The position numbers were made by a program, and so were the translations under genes. A DNA stretch of 64,000 nt from Nitzschia sp. pyKryTriq1. Lineage: Eukaryota; Bacillariophyta; Bacillariophyceae; Bacillariales; Bacillariaceae. Of the stretch, positions 53,973 through 63,565 are shown one piece after another. The DNA is taken from the NCBI GenBank assembly GCA_956465555.1, contig OY101115.1, positions 2,604,001 to 2,668,000 on the forward strand, written 5' to 3'. The notes beneath the pieces were generated by a model. That model searched no databases, was not told where the DNA came from, and was given only the letters and a program-made list of their open reading frames with translations. Each line of letters begins with the position of its first letter. Positions within the stretch are counted from its first letter, which is position 1.

Positions 53973-54337
53973 ACTGGACTAGTTGATTGACGACGACTCT
54001 TGTAAGAATTATCCACTTGATCGATAACATGTAACGTACTACTGATAAGTTTGATTGACAAAGGCACATTCACCGCACATGTCTGGCTTAGCACACTACG
54101 ACTCCCTTAATATAGATTGAAAGGAAGCTTCCCTGAAAATTGGGTGTCATAAATGGAAGTTGCTACACTTGGAATATCCTCGAAAGGTAGTCGTCTGGTA
54201 CGCCCCACAAGGAGACATTTATCTACGGCGAGATGAACGATTACAGTACTGGTACTGGTACCAGGTACCGTTGCTTAATGTACAGGGTTTTCTACTAGTA
54301 GTTGCACGCACTCAGGTGTGTATAGTATGGTCTCCAA
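53973..54337. other. Convergent intergenic region with GTAC patch
   Basis: About 365 bp between beta5 and RbfA stops. GTAC palindromes at 54245-54285 (GGTACTGGTACCAGGTACC). This island sits between two 3' ends, so it is not limited to promoters. Confidence 0.5.
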
Positions 54338-55069
54338 TTACTCGGAGTCGTCATCGAAAAAGTCGTCGTCTTCCTCCTCCCACTCGTCTTCGTCGAACTC
54401 TTCATCAAAGTCCATACCAGCCACAAAGCCTTGTGGTACCGTATTCTCGCCGAATTCCCCAATTCTTTCACGTTCATAGCCCGCAGCAACTTTCTCAATC
54501 AAATACATGACATCCACAGCCGCTCCAACATCCACTTGGATGAATGTCAAACTTGGTGATGACTTCATATGAGACATTTTCTGCGCCAAAGTGTGTCGAA
54601 TTGGCTTGGTGTTTTGTACCAGCCAGGAATACGCTCGACGCTTGTCCACTACTGGATTATCTTCGGAGGAAGAAGACTTTCGGACCGAAACTGTAACTCT
54701 TGCTTGTCTCAAATCAGGGGAAACGTCCACACTGACGATGCTAATTCGTCGTCGCAGCTCGTCGTCGATAAAATCCACATCCCCTTTGATGATACCTGTG
54801 TGGAGAATTTTCCCAAGTTCTGACTGCACTAGCTGTCCCACACGGTATTGTCTCTTTGAGCGGTCTTTTCCAGATCGAGATGCCGATCTTCCCGGAGTGT
54901 AGAGGGCTTGAAGAGCCGTGGTGGACGAGACGCCAATACAGGATGCGGATCGCATGGAATAATTATTCTGCTTTTCCATCATTCTGCTGGGCGAAAAGGC
55001 CGATACCGAATAGAAGAGGAACAAAACGGAAACAAGCCGCATCGAAAGGGCGACGTCTTGACGGAACAT
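54338..55069 (-). CDS. RBFA: Ribosome-binding factor A (RbfA), plastid-targeted
   Basis: Assists 16S rRNA 5' maturation and 30S assembly; here for plastid ribosomes. Single exon, 243 codons from 55069; the ATG at 55042 gives a cleaner signal peptide, MRLVSVLFLFYSVSAF then SPSR, a near-perfect ASAFAP-type plastid leader. The RbfA KH-like core spans about residues 65-200: YRVGQLVQSELGKILHTGII, then RRRISIVSVDVSPDLRQARVTVSV, IRHTLAQKMSHMKSSPSLTF and VDVGAAVDVMYLIEKV. The C-terminal ~35 residues are strongly acidic (DEWEEEDDDFFDDDSE). Plastid location is inferred from the leader. Confidence 0.92.
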   Translation of the reverse strand: MFRQDVALSMRLVSVLFLFYSVSAFSPSRMMEKQNNYSMRSASCIGVSSTTALQALYTPGRSASRSGKDRSKRQYRVGQLVQSELGKILHTGIIKGDVDFIDDELRRRISIVSVDVSPDLRQARVTVSVRKSSSSEDNPVVDKRRAYSWLVQNTKPIRHTLAQKMSHMKSSPSLTFIQVDVGAAVDVMYLIEKVAAGYERERIGEFGENTVPQGFVAGMDFDEEFDEDEWEEEDDDFFDDDSE

Positions 55070-55916
55070 TATCGAGATATCTAGGAGATGAAAAAAATGC
55101 TTTGCGGCCTCTTACTTCGTTCTCTTGTTGTGCTTTGTCGGGAAGGAATGTGTTTTGAACACAACATAAAGCGTGCAAGGAACAAGTAACACTGCCTACA
55201 ACTTTGAGCGAAGAAAAAAACGATGGTGGCTGTGATGGCTTTCGTGATGTGTGCGTTCTTTCTCTGAAAGGCCGGACAGACCGAAAATCAGCGACCAACT
55301 GGATTCGAATTCTACGTGGAGTTGCGAGAAGTTGAAAATGAGGTCATGATGGTCATCTCCTCTGATCATGTCGTGGACTCCTCTACTGTAGAGAGAGACT
55401 ACTCTAGAGAGTACCTCTCTACCGGTACTGCAGCTAGAGCTGAGTATCTTACTCCCTCGTGCAGTACATAGAGTTAGTGGGAATGAAGTTTTTGACCTAC
55501 TACAAGTAGACGACGAGTAAGTCAGCAGAGTGTCGTGTCCTCATAGAAGTACTTGTTCAGATACTTTCAGACACTATCGGTACTAGGCGGGCTATCCTTT
55601 GTAATCAACGACTAGTAACTTATGGGTATGCACTACGTACTACGTACTGTAAGTTCCTACTTAGAAGATATTTGAATGGCTAGAAAGGATATTACTAGAA
55701 TGCATTGGACAAGGTCGTGTAGAAACAATCACGAGCTTTCCTTTTATAATAGTTGTTGTACGCCGCATGGACCCTTCGTTCGTTCTGTAAAATATAAAAT
55801 CCGATATTGGTAGATAGTTACCAATCAGCCATTGCTTCTAAAACGAACATAGATGGTGAACATTCCCAAAAACCTGTCCTCGAATCTCGTCATCGTCGCT
55901 GCACACACCCCATAAT
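55070..55916. promoter_or_regulatory. Intergenic region with CTCTAGAG palindromes
   Basis: About 850 bp between the RbfA start and the Costars 2 stop. A cluster of overlapping CTCTAGAGAG/TACTAGTA palindromes lies at about 55378-55455, with weaker ones to 55640. No gene seen. Confidence 0.45.
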
Positions 55917-56309
55917 TTAAGCTTCGATGATTGTGATCTTTACATTGTCGTGAGGTCCTTTGAGAAGCATTTGTCCTTTGAATTCGATGAGTCCCCGCTT
56001 CTTGGCACTCTTGAGCGTTCCGACAAGAGCTTCATAGTAATTCGCCACTTGATCGTCGTCAAAGAGCTGGCCAAACAACACATGCGGCTCCCCCGGTTCT
56101 CCAATCCTGCGAATATCCACCAATAGCTGGGCGCACTCTTCTTCTAGACGGGTCTGCCAGAGGTTTCGAATCAAAATCAATCACGTAATAAATGAGATTA
56201 CAAACATGGTGATTATTCTTCACAAGGCATACCATGTAGCACTTACCGCTTGCTCCGAGACGACCGAGTCTGATGTTGACAGCGAGTGTTTGAGGTCGGG
56301 CTGGGTCAT
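55917..56309 (-). CDS. Costars/ABRACL-family protein 2
   Basis: Exons 56309-56247 and 56153-55917 (93-bp phase-0 intron); 99 aa, close to the usual ABRACL length. Exon 1 codes MTQPDLKHSLSTSDSVVSEQ-A; exon 2 holds the whole domain: CAQLLVDIRRIGE, VLFGQLFDDDQVANYYEALV, TLKSAKKRGLIEFKGQMLL and HDNVKITI. It is very similar to Costars 1 at 30572-31166; both have the intron immediately before the (S/T)RLE start of the domain, so they arose by duplication of an intron-bearing gene. This short form is the more canonical. Probable actin-linked cytosolic role, from the family. Confidence 0.9.
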
Positions 56310-57021
56310 TTTCAACAGAACGATTTTGTGTAAAAAAGGAAGGAAATCAACGCAGAAATTCAAGAGCAACGAACGATCAGGGGTGATCAATCAGGGTAAG
56401 AAGGGAGTGAAAAGAGAGAAGTATCAATCTGGGTCTCGAGAAAAAGAGTATGGAATGATAACGCCAGCTCTATCCAAATTATTATAATAAAAAGTCCAAA
56501 GCCGGTTTTTTTTTGTGTCGTCGGTCCTTGGCTTTGTTGTGTTGATTACAGTTGCGAGCGAAAAGCGACATGATGGATGACCGTTCGCGCCAATCGCGCG
56601 CCGCTCAACTCGTTCGTTCGCCGGTCCTACCGGTACTGTACGTACGTACCGGTACCAGGTACAGACCAGTACTGTATCAGGTACTGTGCCGGTACGGTAC
56701 CAGGTGCTGTACCGTACAGCGTGCCTGGTACGAGAGTACCAGTACTGTACTCTGTTCCGCACGAACAGTAGTGGGCCTTGCTCCTTGCTCTTGCTTTTGT
56801 TCAGGTCACTTTAGAAGCCATCGGCTGACGTACAGACTTATTTTGGGATAATATTGGGGGACTTTATTATGGGGAGCAGTCCATGTTTTTTGTACTGACT
56901 GTAAAGAAATGTACTGGTACAGTACAGTAGAGTACCAGGTACTTTCTGTGTGTTTACACTGCAGTAGGGGTTGTTGGCAGGGAACTCCCTTTTTGCAGTC
57001 CTCCCATCTGGCTTCCCTTGA
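56310..57021. promoter_or_regulatory. Intergenic region with strong GTAC islands
   Basis: About 700 bp. I count 16 GTAC tetramers between 56632 and 56750, and a smaller group at 56910-56942. GTTCGCGCC at 56583-56591 is a partial E2F-like site. No gene; the following DNA is a transposon fragment. Confidence 0.6.
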
Positions 57022-57603
57022 GTGTGTATCATCCTTCCTTTCCTGGTCACTTTGAAAGCAAGAAGTGGTTCGAATGTAGCACCGGGGGATCAGTTCACCA
57101 GTTGGATGTATTGGGCACAAAACTTTGTGGAGCGTCATCGTCTATCTGAGCAAAAGACGACGTATCTCGCGAAGAATCCCGAACATGCGACGATGGACTT
57201 GTTGAAGATCAAAAAAATGGTCCAAGACAAAGACAAGGAAGGTCTCGCGCAACTTACCTCCAAGATGCAGTCCTACACTGCGAATATCAATGGCTCCGAC
57301 GCGTATATGGCCCTGCACCGGAGGCAGTTGGAAGCCCTGATGGAGATCCACGGGCTTCCCACTCTCTGGTTTACTCTTTCGGCCACTGACAACCACTGGG
57401 CCGATCTTCATCAGCTTCTACGTATCCATTGGCAAGACAACTGGAACGAGCTTCAAAAAGCTATTGCACGGCGGAAGTTTGGACCACTGAGTATCCCAAT
57501 ACTCTCAAGTCCATGAATTCTACTTTCACACGTGGACTGGCCACTGAGACTCCATACGAGTCAGTCTTTGCCACAATGCGGTGTTCCCTGTCCCCTTTTG
57601 GAT
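57022..57603 (+). mobile_element. Helitron fragment (helitron helicase-like N domain)
   Basis: A 57022-57516 reading frame carries the Helitron_like_N pattern: FTSWMYWAQNFVERHR, KNPEHATMDLLKIKKMV, MQSYTANINGSDAYM, LEALMEIHGLPTLWFTLSA and DNHWADLHQLL. This domain lies upstream of the helicase in rolling-circle Helitron Rep/Hel proteins. Only ~155 codons remain; no HUH nuclease motif or helicase is present nearby. Near 57478 the likely continuation (TTEYPNTLKSMN) shifts to another frame, which runs to 57603, indicating a decayed copy. I see no intact Helitron ends. Plain DNA transposon remnant. Confidence 0.75.
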
Positions 57604-58013
57604 AAGTATTCACCGCCGTCGTCTACCTTGGGAGGCTTTGCTGGAATACAAGCAACATCTGCTGTTCGTCGTTGGGGTGTAGAGGAAGTAGAGAGTGTTG
57701 AGGCGGAAGAAGGACCCACCCCAGTGGAGACAGTCACTAGGGACACTGGAGGACTGCCAAAACGATTTCTGGAATTAGTAGAATGACTGCCAGAAGGACA
57801 GGGGCCATTAGTACTCCTAGTGATAGGGATCTCAGTCTTTCTGGCGGCATCACGAGCTCGCTTAACACGCTTCTGAAGAGTTGTGTCCTTTGATTCCTGT
57901 AGGGAAAAACCTTCCGCCAACATCGCTTTGGGGACCGACAAAACCCCAGCAGTCTTCAGCAGCAACCGAGCTGCTGCTGCAACTCTACCATCATCAGCCA
58001 CTATCTTTGGCAT
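57561..58013 (-). pseudogene. Fragment with Psq-type helix-turn-helix
   Basis: ORF of 150 codons from the ATG at 58013. The first ~60 residues (RVAAAARLLLKTAGVLSVPKA, then MLAEGFSLQESKDTTLQKRV and KRARDAA) resemble a Psq/CENP-B-like helix-turn-helix that recurs, as I recall, at the start of diatom transposase-like ORFs. The rest is Ser/Thr/Pro-rich and no DDE catalytic domain follows. It is antisense to and overlaps the tail of the Helitron fragment, so it is probably another mobile-element remnant or a truncated regulator. The frame is open upstream to 58121. Confidence 0.45.
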
Positions 58014-58457
58014 GATGGTAGACTTTTGCAATAGTGTTGTCGCGATATAATCGACGGCAACAAGTCCAAAAGCGGATCGGACAAAAGAATTTCGAGTTTC
58101 ATCGGCGTGGCGAGACTGCATCCACTGTGCATCGTTGGCCGTGGAGGAGGCATTTTCGGAGCGATGCCAATGATCAGCACACCGTTGGAAAGCTCTTGAA
58201 CTCCTCTTGCCAGTGGTACAAAAAGCGAGTAGAATAGACAGTCTCAGAAGGCGAAATCAGTAGAAAAGAATACCCTAAATAAAATCCGGATTTTATTGTC
58301 CGAAATGGGGTGCGTCACTACCCTACTTAAACCCATACCCATCATACCGGTACCGGTATTGTGTCTCGAGTCTCGAGGATGATGAATGAGTGTGCATGCG
58401 TATTGTGTCTCGATGACAGACTCATTTCCTGTGGAATATAACAACAAACTTGGGGAA
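58014..58457. promoter_or_regulatory. Region upstream of response regulator 2
   Basis: About 440 bp. One CCGGTACCGGTA element at 58350. A near direct repeat of TATTGTGTCTCGA is seen at about 58357 and 58401. No gene seen. Confidence 0.4.
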
Positions 58458-59526
58458 ATGAAAAAACAAGTGTTTCGTTGTATCCTTTGTTTCATAATAT
58501 GGAGACGATCGATTGCTTTTCTTACAATCCAAGTGGATCCAAAAATACTCCAGAATGGCAGAAGAACCCAGCGAATCATCATCCACGTCCCTGACCCAGT
58601 CGTCGGTGTATGGGCAAGGGCGAGACAAAGGACGGCAGCTACCAAACAGGACGTGGGTTCGGACTCGAAAGACGATGAAAAATCCCTGCAAGACCCAAAA
58701 TTTATCGAACGCAACAAGCGATGGATCATCGTAGTAGACGACGAAGAACCCATCCGAATGGCAGTCGGAGATTTTCTCTATGATCAAGGGTATCAAGTTA
58801 CGGCTTGTGCCGACGCAGATTCCATGTTGAAACTAGTTTCCTCATCCAACCAAGATCCAGACGATGGAGAACTCTCGACGCTACCAGATGTCATTGTTAG
58901 GTAAGCATCTGAGCTTGCTACAGTATTCGTACTACGCTTTCTCGACCAGTGAAGCGACAGCATTTCAATCTCATCCGTTCCTCTGTTGCTAAAACAACAG
59001 CGATATTCGAATGCCCGGAATAGATGGTATTGAGCTTCTAGGACTGATACGTGCCGATGAGAGACTTGCAAGAGTACCAGTGGTTTTGTTAACGGCCAAA
59101 GGTATGGCGCAAGATCGTGTACAGGGTTACAAAGCAGGGGCCGACGTGTATCTACCCAAACCGTTTGATCCAGATGAGTTGCTCAGTATTATCGACAATC
59201 TGATAACAAGACGACAGCAAATGAGTGGGAAGAGTGGCGAGCTAATGGATTTGAAAGAGGATATGGAAAAGATCAAGCAGATCATGAAACGCAACAGTGC
59301 GACCGTTGTAAAAAAGACAGATATATTCCTCACAGACACAGAGCGAGATGTCCTCGAGCTGCTTTGCAAAGGGTTTACAAACTCAGAAATTGCCGACGAG
59401 CGAAGTGTCAGTATTCTTGGGATCAACCGGGTCATTCAGAAGTTATATTCGAAAACAACAACGCGAAATCGAACCGAACTTGTTCGCTGGGCTATTACGA
59501 CAGGATACGTATCGCCGAGGATGTAA
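58458..59526 (+). CDS. Ycf29-like response regulator 2 (REC + LuxR HTH), plastid-targeted
   Basis: Exons 58458-58900 and 59001-59526 (100-bp intron inside the codon before the phospho-acceptor Asp); 322 aa. The start at 58458 gives a leader MKKQVFRCILCFIIW then RRSIAFLTI, a signal peptide with an ASAF-like SIAF, so plastid targeting is likely. REC domain: acid pair in IVVDDEEP (~93-94), phospho-acceptor D149 (VIVSDIRMP), T179 (VLLTAKG), K201 (LPKPFDPDE). Linker LMDLKEDMEKIKQIM and HTH at ~262-318 (LLCKGFTNSEIADE, TTRNRTELVRWAI). It lacks the Gly-rich insert of regulator 1 but is otherwise its close paralogue. The cognate histidine kinase is not in this window. Confidence 0.88.
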
Positions 59527-59674
59527 AGGGGGTGCACTAGTCTACTAGAGGGATCTACTTTGGTTCATGAACAAAAAAGTAGGACTCTTGCGTGTTTAGC
59601 ATTCTACAATAATATCCTTTTGATATGCTAATCCTAGTAGATTTACTTGCGTGCGAATACAGTAAATCTTACTT

Positions 59675-61126
59675 CTAACCAAATAGGCGAAAGTACACTT
59701 CGTGGGCGTACCACCTCCATCCATTCTTCTGCATCTCCTCCTCATCCTCGTCTACTTGTCCTTCCTTGCGGCCGGCCTCGAATTCTTCCAGAGTCCAACC
59801 CATTTCTTTCAATGCAAGTTCGTGTTGCTCGTCTTCAATATGGTGGATATCACGGTATTTGCACAATTCCTCCTTTCGCTTATTCAAGTATTGCGGGTGC
59901 GCCAGCATGTTGCTGAGAATGTTCTTGTAGCGGTGCAAGGTTTGTTCCCGACGCTTCCTTGTCCACACCTCTGGGTCTACGACCTCACCGGTCGATATCA
60001 AACCTCGCTGTGACTTGAGCTTGGATACAATATCCCAACTCATCACGGCCTTTATGGCACGTTGTATATTTTTGTCAACTTCCAACAAATGCATGAGTTC
60101 CGTCCTGTCCCATGTCAATACTGTTACATCGTTTCCGTTGGCCTTGACATCGCAGCAAGAATTCACATTTCCTCTCAACAATAGTCCAGCATGTAAACCT
60201 GTTTCGGAAATAAAATTTCCTTCATGGAGCTGGTACGTCACTAGCCCATCCCGTTCGACATTCAAGGTTCCCTGAAGCACCAATCGAACATAACGGTTGT
60301 CTTGATTTTGTTTCGTCACCAGTTCGCCCTTCATAAAGTGTTCAATTTTTCCCAGCCGGACCAATCGGGCAAAATCCGCCGCGTCCATGACGTAAAAATG
60401 ATGTTCGTGCATATGCGTCAACAAGGGCGATAGCTGGGACGCAAAGAATCGGTCGATATGCACCTTTAACACTCGATACGCATTGAGGGCGATAAAGAGT
60501 ACATTCCATTTGAATGGCAGCCACAAGACTCGACCATGCGGATGAAAATAAGCAAAGACGAGCATCGCCGAGCTTCCTGCAATCGCCAGAAGACGGAGCT
60601 GGACAAAGTCGTCCACGGCATACGAGATGGCCACCAGAATAAAACTGCCGTGGCCGAAACATTCCGAGAGAGAAATGGTGGCATGTTGGGGTGATACCCA
60701 ACGCGGAATCGGTACGGTTCTTGGCTTGTTCAAATATTGATTGGCCATATCCCGAAAGTGGGCAAACGTCAGCTGTTCCGAAGCGGCGGCACCTTCCCCT
60801 GCCGCCGTCGCCGCCTGGGAAGTTCCTCCTCCTCCACTGCTGCTGCTGCTGCTGTTGTTGCCTGCCAGTGTCGCCTTTTTGCGTTTGGTAGGGACGACGT
60901 TCCGCGATGCACGATTATTAGTATTTTTGCTTGATAAATATCGCCGCCGCGGGACATGGCATTCCCCTTGATGGTGGATGATATTTCTTCCTCCCTGCTG
61001 GAACATATTTCTCCCAGTCGATGACAGTAGTTGTAAAGCTGACCGTTGCACACCACCGCTGGTATGAAGAGAACGCTTCAATGCTGTTCTAGCCGCTGCT
61101 ACTGAGGATAGCATTGTTATTGGCAT
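59675..61126 (-). CDS. Popeye-domain-like membrane protein with mitochondrial-type leader
   Basis: Single exon, 483 aa. The first ~65 residues are basic, Ser/Thr-rich and lack acids (MLSSVAAARTALKRSLHTS ... RRRYLSS), like a mitochondrial presequence. After a low-complexity linker come three hydrophobic segments at about residues 160-230 (FILVAISYAVDDFVQLRLLAI, MLVFAYFHPHG, WNVLFIALNAYRV), then a cyclic-nucleotide-binding-like beta-roll at ~270-370 (GELVTKQNQDNRYVRLVLQG, YQLHEGNFISETGL). This matches the POPDC architecture. The DSPE cAMP-contact motif of animal POPDC is not obvious (FISETG is in its place). The C-terminus is helical and charged. Mitochondrial location is inference; animal POPDCs are plasma-membrane proteins. 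Confidence 0.78.
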   Translation of the reverse strand: MPITMLSSVAAARTALKRSLHTSGGVQRSALQLLSSTGRNMFQQGGRNIIHHQGECHVPRRRYLSSKNTNNRASRNVVPTKRKKATLAGNNSSSSSSGGGGTSQAATAAGEGAAASEQLTFAHFRDMANQYLNKPRTVPIPRWVSPQHATISLSECFGHGSFILVAISYAVDDFVQLRLLAIAGSSAMLVFAYFHPHGRVLWLPFKWNVLFIALNAYRVLKVHIDRFFASQLSPLLTHMHEHHFYVMDAADFARLVRLGKIEHFMKGELVTKQNQDNRYVRLVLQGTLNVERDGLVTYQLHEGNFISETGLHAGLLLRGNVNSCCDVKANGNDVTVLTWDRTELMHLLEVDKNIQRAIKAVMSWDIVSKLKSQRGLISTGEVVDPEVWTRKRREQTLHRYKNILSNMLAHPQYLNKRKEELCKYRDIHHIEDEQHELALKEMGWTLEEFEAGRKEGQVDEDEEEMQKNGWRWYAHEVYFRLFG

Positions 61127-61768
61127 TGTCTTACTATTGTATTGTCGTCGATGTTATCGTGAGCGAAACGGGCTTCTCACGTTCCACGAAAATGCAGATG
61201 ATTGATTGATCGATCGAAAGTGCAAGCTCGAGAAGGTTTGTGATGTCTCTGCTTTTGGCTCTTTGATTTTATTGACTCGCTCGGAATGCGAAGTTAAGAG
61301 GAATGTGGCGACAGCAATGACTAACTGGCGCTGCTCGTTTGTTGTGTGCTGGGTGTTTGGTTATCCAAAAGTCATCAGAATGGAAAGGACGCGGCAATGA
61401 AGAATACTGTAGATTGATGATGATGATGTGATGGGTCATGGTGGTGTGGCGATCCCGCAATGATGAGCTGTACTGGTACCGGTACGAATGTCGGAAGTCA
61501 AAACGTGACGTCGTGGGTCGCGGAGTTGGATGGCGCGGCGGGCGGAACTGGAACGAACGTGAGGCGCGAAATTCTTCTTCGCCATTTCACTTGGAACCGT
61601 CCGTATCAATGACGGACGTTAGTTCGATCCAATGAGTCATCCACGTCTCGTGGAGCGTGGAACGACAACCACTAAAACTTGAACTCAAACTTTTCTTCAC
61701 ACCACCATCACACACACCGAAACCTTTGGCATGAGCCAGGAGGCAGCACTGCTGGCACTGTAGACAAA
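61127..61768. promoter_or_regulatory. Divergent promoter region, Popeye-like / TRM11
   Basis: About 640 bp. GGCGCGAAA at 61563-61571 (E2F-like) lies about 200 bp before the TRM11 ATG; one GGTACCGGTAC element at 61476. No gene seen. Confidence 0.45.
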
Positions 61769-63565
61769 ATGCAAAGCGACGACAGTAATACCGGTCGTGT
61801 GGAACAACTGCACACAAGAACAACAACTGAGAAAACGAATACGAGTAGTATGTCCGAACAGAACAAGGGTGGTGGCAATGATCATCAACAGGACGAGGAG
61901 GAGCAGAGGTACCTCGTCTTGGTCGAGTTTGCTTACAAACACATGGACTTTCAAATGGCCGAACTAGAGGCGGTCTTGGACATGTACGGGATTCAGCTGG
62001 GTGGACCCGCGTGTCGAATAGTCCCTCTTCCGAATTCATTGCCTGCTGCTGCTTCTGCTCATACTACTCGAGAGGCACAAACCAACTACGACCATCAGAG
62101 AGGGGGATACCAACATGAGCGCCCCTTTGTGATTCTATCCTTTCCCATAAAAGATGCGGCTCGTCTATCTGCCAACAATGAAAACGTCGAAAAATGGGGC
62201 ACCAACAGTAGCCGGGTAGATCCAACGTCAGGGGTGGGGCAGATTTTACGACGGTGTGCGCTGGTTCGATCAGTTATAGAATTGTGGGGATATGGGGTCT
62301 CCATAGAAGACTCCGCCAAGACAGCTCAGGTCTGGGCCAAAGAGTCTCCAATAGGAAAATCCATCTTTGACAAGGTCGCCGACGCTTCCCAAAGTTGGAA
62401 ACTGACGGTCCACACTCTGGGAACCAAATACAATCGGGAAGAGCAAGATGCGATGCGAAAACAATTTTCATACCTTGGATTTGCTGGCCCCGTCAAGATG
62501 GAGGACTTTGATAACGAATTTATTCTCATACGGGAAGTCGAGATGGATCCCAGCGGCAGTCCAAAATATCCGAGACATTCTAAAAAGCAACTTATAGCCG
62601 AGAACGACGCTCGGCCGCCACTGGGATTGTACTTTGGGAGAGTATTAGGAGGTCTTCGAAAGGGAAGGAATGGGCTCGATCAATACAATCTCAAAAATCG
62701 AGCATATTTGGGCCCTACGTCTATGGATGCGGAACTGAGTTTTGTCATGACAAGCTATGGTCAAGTCCAGAAAGGATCTGTGGTATACGATCCTTTCGTA
62801 GGAACGGGGTCGATTCTATTGTCGTGTGCGCTACGAGGGGCTTACTGTATTGGCTCCGATATTGACTCTCGAGTTTTGAAAGGAAAGAGTGATACTCAGA
62901 ACATTTGGAAAAACTTTGACCAATATAATCTGCAACGGCCCGAAATCGTGAGAACTGACAACGCTATTTATCATCGACATTATCGAAACCACAAACCACT
63001 GTATGATGCAATCATCTGTGACCCTCCCTACGGCATTCGGGCCGGTGCTCGAAAGACTGGGTCGCGGAGTGAAAATCCAAGACCGGTACTCGATGAAAAT
63101 CGGCATGATCACATTCCCCAGACCAAACCCTATGCTGTATCCGATGTCATGTCCGATCTTCTAGACATGGCGGCTCGATCTCTGGTGATGGGTGGGCGAC
63201 TTGTCTACGTGATCCCGTCGTTTGCAGACTTTAGTCCCGACACAGACCTCCCGCGTCATCACTGCCTCGAACTTGTTCATTGTTGCTACCAGCCTCTGTC
63301 CATAGAACTTGGAAGACGCATTGTAGCCATGAAGAAGATATCTGACTATGACCCATCTCTTCGTGATCATTATTATGAGAAAATCTGGGTCAATGGTACC
63401 GAGAGTGCCGAAAAGTGTGCCAACCTCCGTGACAAGATATTGGAAAACGCCAAGAAGAAGCCTGGATACGAAGAAAAGGCAGCCATTCGAAAGCAGAAGC
63501 GAAAGGTGCATAAACAAGCAAAGAAGCTCGCGAAAAGGACCAAGCTGCAGGAGAGCTCATCATGA
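61769..63565 (+). CDS. TRM11: tRNA (guanine10-N2)-methyltransferase TRM11
   Basis: Catalytic subunit of Trm11-Trm112, which methylates G10 of tRNA. Single exon, 598 aa from the first ATG at 61769; the frame is open earlier and another Met is at about 61850. The N-terminal half holds the family's NFLD/THUMP-like part (YLVLVEFAYKHMDFQMAEL, LRRCALVRSVIELWG, WKLTVHTLGTKYNREEQDA). The Rossmann methyltransferase follows: KNRAYLGPTSMDAELSFVM, SAM motif VVYDPFVGTGSILLSCAL, IGSDIDSRVL, and catalytic AIICDPPYGIRAG. The C-terminus is Lys-rich. The order and DPPYG motif make TRM11 secure. Confidence 0.95.
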   Translation: MQSDDSNTGRVEQLHTRTTTEKTNTSSMSEQNKGGGNDHQQDEEEQRYLVLVEFAYKHMDFQMAELEAVLDMYGIQLGGPACRIVPLPNSLPAAASAHTTREAQTNYDHQRGGYQHERPFVILSFPIKDAARLSANNENVEKWGTNSSRVDPTSGVGQILRRCALVRSVIELWGYGVSIEDSAKTAQVWAKESPIGKSIFDKVADASQSWKLTVHTLGTKYNREEQDAMRKQFSYLGFAGPVKMEDFDNEFILIREVEMDPSGSPKYPRHSKKQLIAENDARPPLGLYFGRVLGGLRKGRNGLDQYNLKNRAYLGPTSMDAELSFVMTSYGQVQKGSVVYDPFVGTGSILLSCALRGAYCIGSDIDSRVLKGKSDTQNIWKNFDQYNLQRPEIVRTDNAIYHRHYRNHKPLYDAIICDPPYGIRAGARKTGSRSENPRPVLDENRHDHIPQTKPYAVSDVMSDLLDMAARSLVMGGRLVYVIPSFADFSPDTDLPRHHCLELVHCCYQPLSIELGRRIVAMKKISDYDPSLRDHYYEKIWVNGTESAEKCANLRDKILENAKKKPGYEEKAAIRKQKRKVHKQAKKLAKRTKLQESSS

